DNA of 64,000 nucleotides from Armigeres subalbatus (Eukaryota > Arthropoda > Insecta > Diptera > Culicidae), in the NCBI RefSeq assembly GCF_024139115.2, contig NC_085140.1, positions 297,753,293-297,817,292 of the forward strand, in the 5' to 3' direction. Shown in pieces: positions 11,434 through 23,099 of this stretch (its first letter is position 1; the number at the start of each line of letters is the position of its first letter). Below the pieces are notes generated by a model. That model was not told the DNA's origin and searched no databases. It saw only the letters and a list, made by a program, of their open reading frames with translations. The translations under genes were made by a program, and so were the position numbers.

Positions 11434-11779
11434 CACGGAAGAAATAAACTACCCAATAGTGAGTTTAATTCACCCAACCTCGAACATCCGTACGGGAAGC
11501 CAAAATTGAGTAAGTAGGGTCGAAGTAGTTTGCCTTTACTCCCATGTAAAAAAAGTACCCAACGGAAAATTTATTGACCCAAATTTAAGTTTAATTCACT
11601 CAATTTCAACCTCAGGTAATAAAACTCAACATTGGCTTCCCGTATTGAACTGGCGTCGTTGGATTGTTTGGCTCTTTTGTTTTTGACAACAAAAGAAAGA
11701 GTGGATGAAAGCGAAGAGAAAAAATAACTCAAAAGTAAGTTTAAAAGTACTCAATTTTGGGTACTTTTTTTCTTCCGTG
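11434..11779. mobile_element. TA-flanked MITE, CACGGAAGAAA ends
   Basis: CACGGAAGAAA at 11434 and its complement ending 11779, with TA on both sides. The subterminal regions carry ACCCAA/TTGGGT and short CACTCAA words. Same terminal octamer as 8147-9082, so probably the same superfamily. A minus-strand ORF across it (11626-11931) runs past the element end and is not convincing. Confidence 0.7.
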
Positions 11780-11828
11780 TATGTACTTCCGCAATCAGTT
11801 AAGTAGATGGTAGTAGTGAGCCAACGCA

Positions 11829-11935
11829 GTGGCGTAGCCACGGGGGTGGTTTTGGACATAACATAACCCCCCAGAGACAAAATTTTCAGAAGTAATTTTT
11901 TATTCGAAAAAAAAAATATGTTCAGAAACACAACC
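11829..11935. repeat. CAGTGGCGTAGCCACGG repeat fragment (copy 1)
   Basis: Matches 25733-25850: both begin CAGTGGCGTAGCCACGG and continue GGGTGGTTTTGGACATAA, then a TTCGAATAA-rich stretch. CAGTGGCG ends are typical of hAT-like termini, but no partner end was found. Confidence 0.5.
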
Positions 11936-11942
11936 TGTTACA

Positions 11943-12351
11943 AATTGGTTCCGGGTGTTCTGCGAAAGTGACATTTGTTCAGGGTGTATGGCTAATCCCG
12001 TTACGTTTTCACGAAAATGATCATATCTCGGCGTATACCCAACGGATTTTCGATCTGCAGCCAGCATTGGTCAGCATATTAGATCTAGTTTCTGGGGAAA
12101 GCTTGAAACATGAAACGTCACATAAGATGACAAGCAGACGAAAATAGGCATTTTTAACATACCCTCAGAAAACCCGGAACATCTCCGGTGACCAAAGGCC
12201 AATCTGAGGTTTTGCATGGGGACAAAATACTAGAAGAGTTTCCGCATCCGATGGTCCCGGTTTTATCAAAATCGGATTATTCTACGCAAAGTTATGCTTA
12301 TTTGAACTTCGCCAACATTTTGCCTATCTTAACCTTTTTGTCTAACCCCTG
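11943..12351. mobile_element. Truncated copy of the CAGGGGTTAGACAAAAAGG element
   Basis: About 400 bp match the right arm of the full element at 42672-44594, in the same orientation: TTCTGCGAAAGTGA, CATATCTC-GCGTATACC, ATCTGCAGCCAGC, GAAGAGTTTCCGC and the terminal CCTTTTTGTCTAACCCCTG followed by TA. The left half is missing. Confidence 0.7.
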
Positions 12352-12681
12352 TATATATATAGAGGAATGAAGGCAAATCTGCAAACAGACACCTGAAATT
12401 ATCACTCAGGGAGTGGGGTTGACGGAACGCCGGATCCACTAAACCCACCCAAGCAACGGAAGGTTACTTGAGTTACCCTCTCTACTAATACCCTGGTTCC
12501 CCCAGGAACTGCCTCCCTGCATTACTTCTAGGGGATAGGCAGTACTTAATGTACTCGCTCATTCACGCTCACACAGGCACTCATCCCGTATAAGGCTTAC
12601 TCATCCCGTACGAGGCTTACTACTTACTACTTGGATGCTCACCACTGACATACCATGTGAGTCTAACTTGGGTGCTCACTA

Positions 12682-13552
12682 GAGTGGGGCGTCATGGTCA
12701 TTTTTTCAAATCAATGGTTTTTCAAAGCCATTCTGGGTCCTGAACAACTGTGCAGAATTTGGGACCGATTGGTTGCTTCCTCGCTTTCCGCATCGCGTTT
12801 GAAGTTTGTATGGAAATTAGTATGGAAGAACGTATATTTTTGCATTTCTACTACTAGAGGTTTCAGTTCATCGTAAACCAAGTGGCACATTGCGTTAAAG
12901 TATAACCCAAAGGATGCCGAAAAACTTTGCTGAAGAAGGCACGTTGCTGGAACGTCCACGAAAAAAGTTATAACGCTTCGAACATTGAGTGTTCAAACCA
13001 TATGCAAAAAATCGTTTATTCTGCCAGCACTGCCGTACTACGTAGACCAATAATTTAACTGAGTGTTATTTCAAAATAATTGATCTTATAGGGCTTTAGA
13101 GCCAATGGGAGCTATTCGGAATCATTGTACAAAGAAAAAAATCCGACAAGAAGGAAGATGGGTTTTGCCCTTCGATAACCATAAGTTGTCCGGTAGTGCT
13201 GGCAGAAACGTTGATTTCTTGCATATGGTTTAAACAATCAATTTTCGGAACGTAATAACATTTTTTGTAGACCTTCCAGCTACGTACCTTCTTCGGCAAA
13301 GTCTTTCGGCATCTTCCAGACTATATGGTAACGTATTGAGTCACGTGATTGATGATAAATTGAAGCCGCTTAGAACAAAAATGTGAAAAAGTACGTTTTC
13401 CCATACTAATCTCCATGTAAATTTAAAACGCGATGCGGCATGCGAGGTTGCAACCAATCGAGCCCATATTTTGCACAGTTGATTGGGCTGCCAAAACGAT
13501 TCAGAAAAACCTTGATCTTACTTGCGTTTTTCCATACAACTGCGCCCCACTC
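12682..13552. mobile_element. 871-bp TA element, GAGTGGGGCG ends (copy 1)
   Basis: Begins GAGTGGGGCGTCATGG and ends CAACTGCGCCCCACTC with TA on both sides. Internal halves resemble each other as inverted copies (GAACGT-CCACG and CTTCGAACATTG words on one side, complement on the other). A second copy in the opposite orientation lies at 53932-55217. Confidence 0.75.
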
Positions 13553-13593
13553 TAGTGCTCACCCTATCACCTGATACACGTTCTAGCACACCA

Positions 13594-13882
13594 CTTCTAC
13601 TTCTTCTATATTGCCATTACATCCCCACACTGGGACATTGCCGCCTCGCAGCTTAGTGTTTAACTAGCATTTCCACAGTTATTAACTGCGAGGTTTCTAA
13701 GCCAAGTAACCATTTCTGCATTCGTTTATCATGAGGCTCACACGATGATACTTTTATGGCCAGGGAAGTCGAGACAATTTCCAAACCGAAAAGTGTCTAG
13801 ACCGGCACCGGGAATCGAACCCAGCCGCCCTCAGCATGGTCTAGCTTTATAGCCGCACACCTTACCGCTAGGCTAAGGAGCA
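13594..13882 (-). mobile_element. Feilai-like SINE
   Basis: A minus-strand copy with the whole order head to tail: GGCTAAGGAG head, ggttcgattcc B box (read as GGGAATCGAACCC), ATAAAAGTATCATCGTG, GTTAATAACTG and the conserved end CACTGGGACA-TGCCGCC; the tail is a short (AAG)n. It carries several substitutions relative to 16573. Confidence 0.82.
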
Positions 13883-15481
13883 CAGCAATTTGAGACTTAT
13901 TTGGGTGCTCACTCTAGCACACCCTGTCACTCCTTCTGACACACGCTCTGACACACCATGTGGAACTTACTTAGGTTCTCACTTCTGACATGCCATGCGA
14001 GGCTGACTTGGATGCTCACTCTACTCTCCTCTGCCATGCCTCGAGGTGTCGATAGCGATAGGTATCAACAGTTCTACACACTTAAATACAATTTCGCTGT
14101 TCGGTAAAAAAATTGACGAAATATTTCGGTAAACTTAAAAAATTACAGATTTTTCGGTAAACATGAGTTATTTTACCGTACTTTCGTAAAGCTTTTCGAA
14201 CGATCTGTCATTTTTTACAGTATTTGGTAGAAAAAATACAAATCGTACGGTAAAAACAAATTATCACCGTATACGGTAAATAGACTACCGAACAAAATGT
14301 AAAATAAAAGTTGATATACCGTAGTCCGGTAAACTGAAATGTGATCTGTCAGATTCGAGGTCAGATTGGCAGTCATTATCAAAATGAAGGCTTTTGAGGA
14401 TTGCTTGTGTTTCAATTATGCGTGGTTTTAAAGTGATAGGATACTCCTAGGAACCCAACGTCTGACAACGGAACAAGTAAGTAGCTATGAGCTAAGAAAT
14501 ATTTGCAAGCCAACGGTACTACGAATTATTATAAATCAGCACTTTTTAGAATACATGATCGGGGTTTGGCGAAACCGCATCAAATGTATTTTTAACTGAA
14601 TTGTAACTAGTTGATATCAATGTATTTTATTGTTGCAAGGAGTGATTTTGCAGTCTGACTTCCTATATGATGACGCATTTTTTTCTTTACAGGTAGAAGA
14701 CGACTTCATGGCGCCGCTTCCGATATTGCCGTTTGCGCCATATTGAGTTCAACGGGAATGCAATTTATACACGTGTGACTTTTGTAAACTAAAATTTAAT
14801 TTTAAATAAAATGCTTGAATAGAAATAAAAAGCGTACTTTATGATGGAAAAATTGTAACTCCGAATATTTTAAAATAAACAGTGACAAATAAAAAATACC
14901 GAACAGGTTCGGTAAATACACTACTAGAATTACCGAACAGTACGGTAATTTTGACATTTGACAAAAATCCATTACCGAACCGTACGGTAATTTTTGACAG
15001 CTTATCTAAAATATCAAGTACCGAACGTTCGGTAGTTTTTGTTTGCATTACCGAACAGATTACCGAACGTTCAGCTGTTGAAAGTTCGGTAAAAAATTAC
15101 CGTATACTGTAAAAATTTCTAATGGCGGTAAGCTCCAACGAGGATAATACCAGATTTAATCTGGATTTTCTTTAATCCAGTATTAAAGTTAATACTTCGA
15201 ACGGTAAGCACCAAACCGATAACAAATTTTAAAAACGCAGCCATACTAATGATGTGTGCGTGAGACGAGGGCGGCAGTGCAAACTGGCCAGCTGATTTTG
15301 TTTATGTTTTGTCCAGGCAGATTTTTTATGAAGTGGTTTTAATAGGTGCTCACAATTTCTGTTTGATTTGCGTAATTTAATAATTGATATAAGATATACA
15401 AGGTAATTATTATTAATAATTAGATGACTCCAGTTTTATATTGGTTTATTTAAAACATACAGCAAGCGGAATATAACTAGG

Positions 15482-15844
15482 ATGGCAAGATCCGATCCTT
15501 TCCTACAGAGATACTCTGTGCCGGCGATTTTCGGATTGCATGACCTACGGATGAATTTACTTTTTTATGGCGTATCCAAAAGTATAATCAAAAGGATGAT
15601 CAATCGAGAATCGGACTGCGGATTCGCACACGGATATTTTTTATGCGCTGACGACCTCTTCCGGCAGATGCCCGATAAATTTAACGTCTGTCGTAACGCT
15701 GATCGGCGAAATCGAGGGCCCGTGATGGTACTTAGTTTGACGAATGATTTCCAGCTGGGAATTTCCAGTAGTGCTTCTCAGCAACCGGTTTTAGAACAAT
15801 TCATCGGTTCATTACGAATTGCAACTAAACGAAGAAATGATTAA
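15482..15844 (+). CDS. Hypothetical ORF, 120 codons, near the left TIR
   Basis: An uninterrupted ORF from ATG at 15482 to a stop at 15842-15844, about 360 bp inside the left end of the 10.3-kb segment. The product has mixed charge with PAIFGLHDLRMNLLFYG and a Lys/Arg-rich C terminus. I recognise no domain, and I could not match it to a Harbinger DDE or Myb protein. The position makes a fragment of a transposon protein or a captured exon possible. Codon usage is not obviously biased, and it may be chance. Confidence 0.3.
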   Translation: MARSDPFLQRYSVPAIFGLHDLRMNLLFYGVSKSIIKRMINRESDCGFAHGYFLCADDLFRQMPDKFNVCRNADRRNRGPVMVLSLTNDFQLGISSSASQQPVLEQFIGSLRIATKRRND

Positions 15845-16572
15845 CGAAATGATCAATAGTAGAAATGTGTTGATACTATCAAAATGATCCAAAGAAAGTG
15901 ATTGATAAATTATTTATGCAGTATTGGAAAAAGCCTTATTGAAAGAAATACTATGCACCATCAGCGTTTGATTGATATTGCGTCTTCCTTAAAGTACACC
16001 AAAGTATTGCGTATGTTAATTTCTCCTGAATACTCCTGAGAGAAGCTTGAGCAATTGCTAAAGACTACCAGAAATTAATCCTGCGAAACTTCAGGAGGAA
16101 TTTCTGAAGACTTTTAGAAATTCAGGAAGAGTTTTAAAAGGAATTCCACGATGAATCATTATAGACTTTTAGGAAAAATAACTTGGCGGAATCCCTAGAA
16201 GAATTACTACAGTAATCACTGGAGGAAGCCCTATATATAGGTATAGGTACCTATAGGTATTCCTGAGGAAATATAAGAAGAAATTCTGATATTCTGCATC
16301 CTGATATTCCAACTTGAATTCTTCTAGGAATTCCTCCACTAATTTCAGAAGCATCCTATTTTTCTTCAGAAATTTTTTCGTGGATCGTTTAAGAAACTCT
16401 TCGTGTAATTTCTCTCTCTTCTTGAAGTTCATCCGGCTATTCTCTTCGCAGTTTCTTCAGTAATTTCTAAAGGATTTTCTCCGGAATTGGCCCTTTGTTG
16501 CAATTACTTGTTTGATTAATCCTTGATTTTTTAAAGGAATAACTCCTTAATTTTTCTGACATTCCTCCTAAG

Positions 16573-16860
16573 GGCCCTCCTTAGCCATGCGGTAAGACGC
16601 GCGGCTACAAAGCAATACCATGCTGAGGGTGGCTGGGTTCGATTCCCGGTGCCGGTCTAGGCAATTTTCGGATTGGAAATTGTCTCGATCTCCTTGGGCA
16701 TAAAAGTATCATCGTGCTAGCCTCATGATATACGAATGCAAAAATGGTAACCTGGCTTAGAAACCTCGCAGTTAATAACTGTGGAAGTGCTTAATGAACA
16801 CTAAGCTGCGAGGCGGCTCTGTCCCAGTGTGGGGATGTAATGCCAATAAGAAGAAGAAGA
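16573..16860 (+). mobile_element. Feilai-like SINE with 13-bp TSD
   Basis: A complete tRNA-derived SINE: GGCCCTCCTTAGCC head, A-box-like TAGCCATGCGGTAAG, B box GGTTCGATTCC, ATAAAAGTATCATCGTG, GTTAATAACTGTGGAAG, CACTAAGCTGCGAGGCGG and a (AAG)4 tail. The flanks ATTCCTCCTAAGG occur at 16561-16573 and 16860-16872, a clear target-site duplication from LINE-mediated insertion. It lies inside the degenerate GGAATTCCT-rich tract left of the minisatellite. Confidence 0.9.
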
Positions 16861-19253
16861 TTCCTCCTAAGGCTCTTTCTAAAATTCCTTTTTGCTTAAA
16901 TCTCTCCAGGAACTCTTCATGTAGTCGGAGTTTCTCCAGAAGTTCCACTACAAAATGTCCTTTGTCGGGTTGGAATGGTTATCACAGAAAAACCTTCAAG
17001 TATCTTCTCCTGGAGTTCTTTCAGGATCTCTTCATGGAGTTTCTCAAAGATTTCCTCTTGAAGCTTTTATAAGATCCTAGAAGTTCTTCTTGGATCTTTC
17101 TCTGGTTTCCGTCCAATATCACCTTTGGGAATTCTTTCAGGTTCCCTTTTTGGAGTTCTTCTGATACCTCCTCCTGGAATTCCTCCAAAATCTCCACAAT
17201 TAGTGCAGCAGGAGATCGTGAAGAAACTCCAGTTGAAGATCCTGATGGAACTCCAGCAGAAGAACCTGGAGGAACTGCAGCAAGAGACTATGGAGTAACT
17301 CCAGCAATAGATCATTGAGGAGTTCCAGCAGGAAGTCCTAGAGGAAAACCAGAAGGAACTCTAGAAGAGGATCCAATAGGAACTCCAGGAGAAGATCCTA
17401 GAAAAATTCCAGAAAAAGATCCTGGAGGTACATCAGGAGGAGATCCTGAAGTTCGTCCAACACCACTTTTTGAAATTTTTATTAGACTCGAGCCTAATCT
17501 CCTGCTATATATCTTTCACGATCTCCCGCCGATGAGATACTGGAGGAAATCCAGGATCAGGTCCTGGAGGTACTCCTGAAGAAGAGAAACTCCAGAGGGA
17601 GAACCTGAAAAAACTCCAGATGAAGAATCACCAGAAAGAGAGGAATCGGTGGGAAGATATAATGGGTAAACTCAAGAATGAGATCCTAGAGAAACTCAAC
17701 AATTAGAGCCTACTAGAGTTCTTCTAGGATCTCTTCCAGGACCTCCTTTTGGAACTGCTCCAGAATCTCCTTTTGAATCTCCTCCTGAACTTCCTCCAGG
17801 AAGGAGGAAATCTCATGGAATTTCGCAAGGATCTTCTCTTGGAATTTATTTGAAATTCGCTTCTAGGTTTCCGCTAGGATTTATTTTTAGAGTTTCTCTA
17901 GAATTTCCTGCTGGAGTTACTCCAGGAGCTCCTGTTGGTTTCCCTTCAGGATCTACTGTTGGTGTTTCTCCAAGATATATTACTGAAGTTGCTCCAGAAT
18001 CTGCTTCTGGAGATCCACCAAGATCTGCTCCTGTAGTTCCTCCAGGATATGCTCTTGGAATTACTCCAGAATCTGCTCACTGAGTTTCTCCAGGATTTTC
18101 TTCTGGAGTTTCTCCAGGATCTTCTTCTGGAGTTTCTCTAGGATCTTCTTCTGGAGTTTCTGGATATGCTGTTGGAGTTATTCCAGGATCTGCTCACTAA
18201 GTTTCTCCAGGATATTCTTCTGGATTTTCTCCAGGATCTTCTTCTGGAGTTTCTCGAGCATCTTCTCCTGGAGTTTCTCCAGGATCTTCTCCTGGAGCTT
18301 CTCCAGGATTTTCACCTGGAGCTTGTCCAGGATCTTCTCCTAGAGTTTTTCCACGATCTTCTCCTGAAGTACCTCCATGATATTCTCATGGAGTTCCTCC
18401 AGATTCTCCTCCTGGAGTTCCTTCAGGATGTTCTCCTGGAGTTCCTCCAGTATTTTCTCCTGGAGTTCCATCAGAATCCGCTCCTGGAGTTCCTTCAGAA
18501 TCTGCTCTTGGAGTTCCTCCAGAATCTTCTCCAGGATTTCCATTCAGATCTCCTCATATAGTTCCTCCAGGATCCACCAGGGTCTATTCCTGAAGTTCCT
18601 CCAGGATATGCTCTAGGAATTACTCTAGGATCTCCTCATAGAGTTTCTCCAGGACCTTCTCCTAGAGTTCCATCAGGATCTGCTCCTGGAGTTTCTTCAG
18701 GATGCTGGAGAAGATTCTGGAGGAACTCCAGGAACAGATCCTGGTGGAACTTCAAGAGCAGATCCTGGAGGAACTCCAAGAGCAGATCCTGAAGGAACTC
18801 CAAGAGCAGATCCTCATGGAGCTCATGGAACTCATGGAGGAATTTGAAGTAGGGTTCCTGGGGGAACTCCAGTATTAGATCTAGTAGGAACTCCAGGAGA
18901 AGAACCTGGGAGTACTCCAGGATTAGCTCCTTGAGGAACTCCAGGTAAAGAGATTGGAAGAGTTCAACAAAAAAAACCTGAAGGACCTCCAGGAAAAGAT
19001 CTTGAAGGAACTTCAGGATGAACTCTAACTTTGGGAGGAGATTATGGAGAAACTCCAGGAAAAGATCCTTGAGGAACTTCACGAGGTAAACCTGAAGTAT
19101 CTCCAGCAGAGAATCTATCTCTGGAGAAGCTCCAGGAGAAAAATCTAGAGAAGCTCCAGAAGATGTATCTGAAAGAACTCCAAGAAACTTTGAAAGAAGA
19201 TCCTGAAGGAACTCTAAGAGCAAATCCCGAAGGAACTCTAGGAGCAGATCCTG

Positions 19254-21005
19254 ATGGAACTCCAGAAGAAGATCCTGAAGGAACTACAGGAGAAGATCCT
19301 GGAGGAACTCCAAGATCTCCTCCTGAAGTTCCTCCAGAATCTCCTCCTGGAGTTCCTCCAGAATCTCCTCCTGGAGTTCCTCCAAGACCTCCTCCTGGAG
19401 TTCCTCCAAGATCTCCTCCTGGAGTTCCACCAGAATCTTCTCCTGAAGCTCCTCCATAATCTCCTCCTGGAGTTCCTCCAGGATCTACGCCTGGAGTTCC
19501 TCCAGGATATCCGCCTGGAGTTCCTCCACGATCTCCTGCTGGAGTTCCTCCAGGATCTCCGCCTGGAGTTCCTCCAGGTTCTCCGCCTGGAGTTCCTCCA
19601 CGATCTCCGCCTGGAATTCCTCCAGGATCTCCGCCTAAAGTTCCTCCAGGTTCTCCGCCTGGAGTTCCTCCAGGTTCTCCGCCTGGAGTTCCTCCAGGAT
19701 CTCCGCCTGGAGTTCCTCCAGAATCTCCGCCTGGAGTTCCTCCAGAATCTCCGCCTGGAGTTCCTCCAGGATCTCCTCCTGGAGTTCCTCCAGGATCTCC
19801 TCCTGGAGTTCCTCCAGGATCTCCTCCTGGAGTTCCTCCAGGATCTCCTCCTGGAGTTCATCCAGGATCTCCTCCTGGAGTTCCTCCAGGATCTCCTCCT
19901 GAAGTTCTTCCAGGATCTCCTCCTGGAGTTCCTTCAGGATCTCCTCCTGGAGTTCCTTCAGGATCTCCTCCTGGAGTTCCTTCAGGATCTCCTCCTGGAG
20001 TTCCTTCAGGAACTCCTCCTGAAGTTCCTCCAGGATCTCCTCCTGGAGTTCCTCCAGGATCTCCTCTCAGAGTTCCTCCAGGATCTCCTCCCGGAGTTCC
20101 TACAGGATCTCCTCCCGGAGTTCCTACAGGATCTCCTCCCGGAGTTCCTACAGGATCTCCTCCCGGAGTTCCTACAGGATCTCCTCCCGGAGTTCCTACA
20201 GGATCTCCTCCCGGAGTTCCTCCAGGATCTCCTCCCGGAGTTCCTCCAGGATCTCCTCCCGGAGTTCCTCCAGGATCTCCTCCCGGAGTTCCTCCAGGAT
20301 CTCCTCCCGGAGTTCCTCCAGGATCTCCTCCCGGAGTTCCTCCAGGATCTCCTCCCGGAGTTCCTCCAGGATCTCCTCCCGGAGTTCCTTCAGGATCTCC
20401 TCCCGGAGTTCCTACAGGATCTCCTCCCAGAGTTCCTACAGGATCTCCTCCTGGAGTTCCTACAGGATCTCCTCCCGGAGTTCCTACAGGATCTCCTCCC
20501 GGAGTTCCTACAGGATCTCTTCCCGGAATTCCTACAGGATCTCCTCCTGGAGTTCCTCCAGGATCTCCTACTGGAGTTCCTCCAGGATCTCCTCTTGGAG
20601 TTCCTCCAGGATCTCCCCCCGGAGTTCCTCCAGGATCTCCCCTCGGAGTTAATTCAGGATCTCCTCCCGGAGTTCCTTCAAGATCTCCTCCTGGAGTTCC
20701 TCCAGGATCTCCTCCCGGAGTTCCTACAGGATCTCCTCCCGGAGTTCCTCCAGGATCTCCTCCCGGAGTTCCTCCAGGATCTCCTCCCGGAGTTCCTCCA
20801 GGATCTCCTCCCGGAGTTCCTCCAGGATCTCCTCCTGGATTTCCGCCAGGATCTCCTCCTGGATTTCCTCCAGGATCTCCTCCCAGAGTTCCTCCAGGAT
20901 CTCTTCCCGGAGTTCCTCCAGGATCTCCTCCCGGAGTTCCTCCAGGATCTCCTCCCGGAAATCCTACAGGATCTCCTCCAGGTTATCCTCAAAGAGTTCC
21001 TCTAG
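19254..21005 (+). CDS. 583-codon repeat ORF (LLPEFLQD octapeptide)
   Basis: One frame through the minisatellite is open from 19254 to 21005 and encodes tandem octapeptides LLLEFLQD and LLPEFLQD. The second plus frame reads SPPGVPPG, and the minus strand reads NSGRRSWR, also open. Known logic: a period divisible by three with no stop-forming word keeps several frames open. I see no splice context, Kozak sequence or conservation argument for any one frame, so I regard protein coding as unlikely but transcribed product possible. Confidence 0.25.
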   Translation: MELQKKILKELQEKILEELQDLLLKFLQNLLLEFLQNLLLEFLQDLLLEFLQDLLLEFHQNLLLKLLHNLLLEFLQDLRLEFLQDIRLEFLHDLLLEFLQDLRLEFLQVLRLEFLHDLRLEFLQDLRLKFLQVLRLEFLQVLRLEFLQDLRLEFLQNLRLEFLQNLRLEFLQDLLLEFLQDLLLEFLQDLLLEFLQDLLLEFIQDLLLEFLQDLLLKFFQDLLLEFLQDLLLEFLQDLLLEFLQDLLLEFLQELLLKFLQDLLLEFLQDLLSEFLQDLLPEFLQDLLPEFLQDLLPEFLQDLLPEFLQDLLPEFLQDLLPEFLQDLLPEFLQDLLPEFLQDLLPEFLQDLLPEFLQDLLPEFLQDLLPEFLQDLLPEFLQDLLPEFLQDLLPEFLQDLLLEFLQDLLPEFLQDLLPEFLQDLFPEFLQDLLLEFLQDLLLEFLQDLLLEFLQDLPPEFLQDLPSELIQDLLPEFLQDLLLEFLQDLLPEFLQDLLPEFLQDLLPEFLQDLLPEFLQDLLPEFLQDLLLDFRQDLLLDFLQDLLPEFLQDLFPEFLQDLLPEFLQDLLPEILQDLLQVILKEFL

Positions 21006-21870
21006 GATCTTCTTATGGGGTTCCTCCAGAATCTTTTCATGGAGTTCCTCCAGGGTCGCCTCCTGGAGCTCCTCCAAGTTCTTTTCTAGGACTCTCTCCT
21101 GGGGCTCCTATAGGATCTGCTCCTGAGGTTCCTATAGGATCTGCTCCTGAGGTTCCTATAGGATCTCCTTTTGGAGTTCCTCCAGGATCTATTTACTAAG
21201 TTCCTCCAGAATCTTCTCCCGGAATTCCTCCAGGATCTCCTTCCGAAGTTCCTCTCCTCCTGGAGTTCCTCCAGGATCTCCTTCATGGAGTTTCTCCAGG
21301 ATCTTCTTCATGGAGTTCCTCCAGGTTATCCTCAAAGAGTTCCTCCAGGATCTCTCTATGGGGTTCTCCAGAATCTTTTCATGGAGTTCCTCCAGGGTCG
21401 CCTCCTGGAGCTCCTCCAAGTTCTTTTCTAGGACTCTCTCCTGGAGCTCCTATAGGATCTGCTCTTGAGGTTCCTATAGGATCTCCTTTTGGAGTTCCTC
21501 CAGGATCTATTTACTAAGTTCCTCCAGAATCTCCTCCCGGAATTCCTCCAGGATCTTCTTCCGTAGTTCCTCTCCTGGAGTTCCTCCAGGATCTCCTTCA
21601 TGGAGTTTCTCCAGGATCTTCTTCATGGAGTTCCTCCAGATAACCTCAAAGAGTTCCTCCAGGATCTCCTTATGGGGTTCTCCAGAATCTTTTCATGGAG
21701 TTCCTCCAGGGTCGCCTCCTGGAGCTCCTCCAAGTTCTTTTCTAGGACTCTCTCCTGGAGCTCCTATAGGATCTGCTCCTGAGGTTCCTATAGGATCTCC
21801 TTTTGGAGTTCCGCCAGAATCTATTTACTAAGTTCCTCCAGAATCTTCTCCTGGAGTTTCTTTAGGATAT
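20981..21870. repeat. Higher-order repeat, about 315-343 bp, three copies
   Basis: The phrase GGTTATCCTCAAAGAGTTCC starts blocks at 20981 and 21324, with a diverged start (AGATAACCTCAAAGAG) at 21638. Each block also carries TTTTCATGGAGTTCC, CCAGGGTCGCCTCC, TTCTTTTCTAGGACTCTC and ATCTATTTACTAAG in the same order. So units made of ~13 minisatellite copies were duplicated as a block. Confidence 0.75.
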
Positions 21871-23099
21871 TCTCCTAAAGTATCTCTCCTGCAGGATCTT
21901 CTCCTGGAGTTCCTACATGATCTTCTCATAGAGTTCCTACATGATCTTCTCATGGAGTTTCTTCATGGTCTTCTCCTGAAGTTTCTCCAGGATCAGAGGA
22001 GTTTCTCTTGGATCTTCTCATGGAGTTTCTTCAGGATTTTCTCCTGGAGTTCCTCCAGGATCTTCTCCTGTAGTTCCTCCAGGATCTTCTCCTGAAATTC
22101 CTCCAGGGTCTGCTCCTGTTGTCCTTTAATGATCTTCTTCTGGAATTCCTTCAGGATCTGCTTCTGGAGATCATTCAGGTTCTTCTCATGGAGTTCCTAC
22201 AGAATCTTTTTCTCGAGTTTCTCCAAGTCCTTGCAAGATCGCCTCCTGGAATTCCTCCAGATACATCTTCTGGAGCTTCTCCAGGTTCTTCTCCTGTAGC
22301 TTCTCCAGATTCTTCTTCTGGAGCTCCTTCAGGTTCACGTCCTGGAGTTCCTCAAGGATCTCCTCCTGGAGTTTCTCCAGAATCTCCTCCTAAAGATAGA
22401 GTTCATCCTGAAGTTCCTTCAAGATTTTCTTCTGGAGCTCCTTCAGGTTTTTTTCGTTGAACTCTTCCAATCTCTTTACTTGGAGTTCCTCAAGGAGCTA
22501 ATCCTGGAGTACTTCCAGGATCTTCTCCTAGAATTCCCTTCTAGATCTAATATTCTAGAGAGATCCTGGGGTCCTAGGTAGAGATCCTGGGGAAACTCCA
22601 GGATGAGAAACTTCAGGAGAATATCCTGGAGGAACTCAAGGAGAATGTCCTGGAAGAACGTCAGAAAAAATCCTGAAGGAACCAGAATGATGAAGAAATC
22701 CTGGAAAACTGGAAAAAGTTCTGCAGGAACTTCAGGAAGCGGTCCTGGAGGGGTATCAGGAAGAGGTACAGGAGAAACTCCATGTGAACATCTTGAAAGA
22801 ACTGCAAATGGAAAACTTGAAAGAATTTCAAGAGGAAAAGATAGACAAACTTCAGGAATAGATCATAAAGGATCTCCAGAAAAAGATCCTGGAGAAACTT
22901 GCAAAAGAGATCCTGGAGGAATTGTACTGGAAGGACTTCAGAAAGATATCATGAAAGAACTGTAGGAGAAAAACCTTAAAAATCCAATTCCTGGAAAAAG
23001 TTTTCCTCAAGGATTTCCTTGAATTCCATCCAGGCCATCCAAGAGGATATTCTGAAAGATTCCCAGGAGCAGATTTTGCACTCTAGTAGGAGATTCCGT

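Larger units (their letters stand above)
12352..14076. repeat. Older degenerate repeat tract hosting three insertions
   Basis: Between the inserted elements the host sequence repeats words such as TGGATGCTCACT, GACACACCATGTG and CATGCCATGCGAGG about every 35-45 bp. It continues after the nested element at 25443-25732 with GCATGCCTCG and GCGCTCACTCTTCTGG. Origin unknown. Confidence 0.45.
17010..22985. repeat. Large 24-bp minisatellite with orientation switches
   Basis: The unit is two related 12-bp halves (GGAGTTCCTCCA-like and GGATCTCCTCCT-like). Core 19316-20975 has roughly 70 copies and is most homogeneous at 20090-20950 (CTCCTCCCGGAG variants). Outside the core the unit is diverged, and its orientation flips: reversed about 17200-17460 and 18700-19310, forward 17700-18690 and 19316-22500, reversed 22540-22985. 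Because 24 is a multiple of 3, all frames on both strands stay open for long stretches. Confidence 0.92.

Noticed and set aside
19238..19861. Minus-strand Arg/Ser/Trp-rich ORF resembling an SR protein
   Set aside because: It is the complement of the minisatellite; the RRSWRNS repeat follows from the 24-bp unit.
17010..22985. Regularly spaced repeats that might suggest a CRISPR array
   Set aside because: Units are contiguous without unique spacers, the context is a eukaryotic transposon-rich region, and no cas genes are present.
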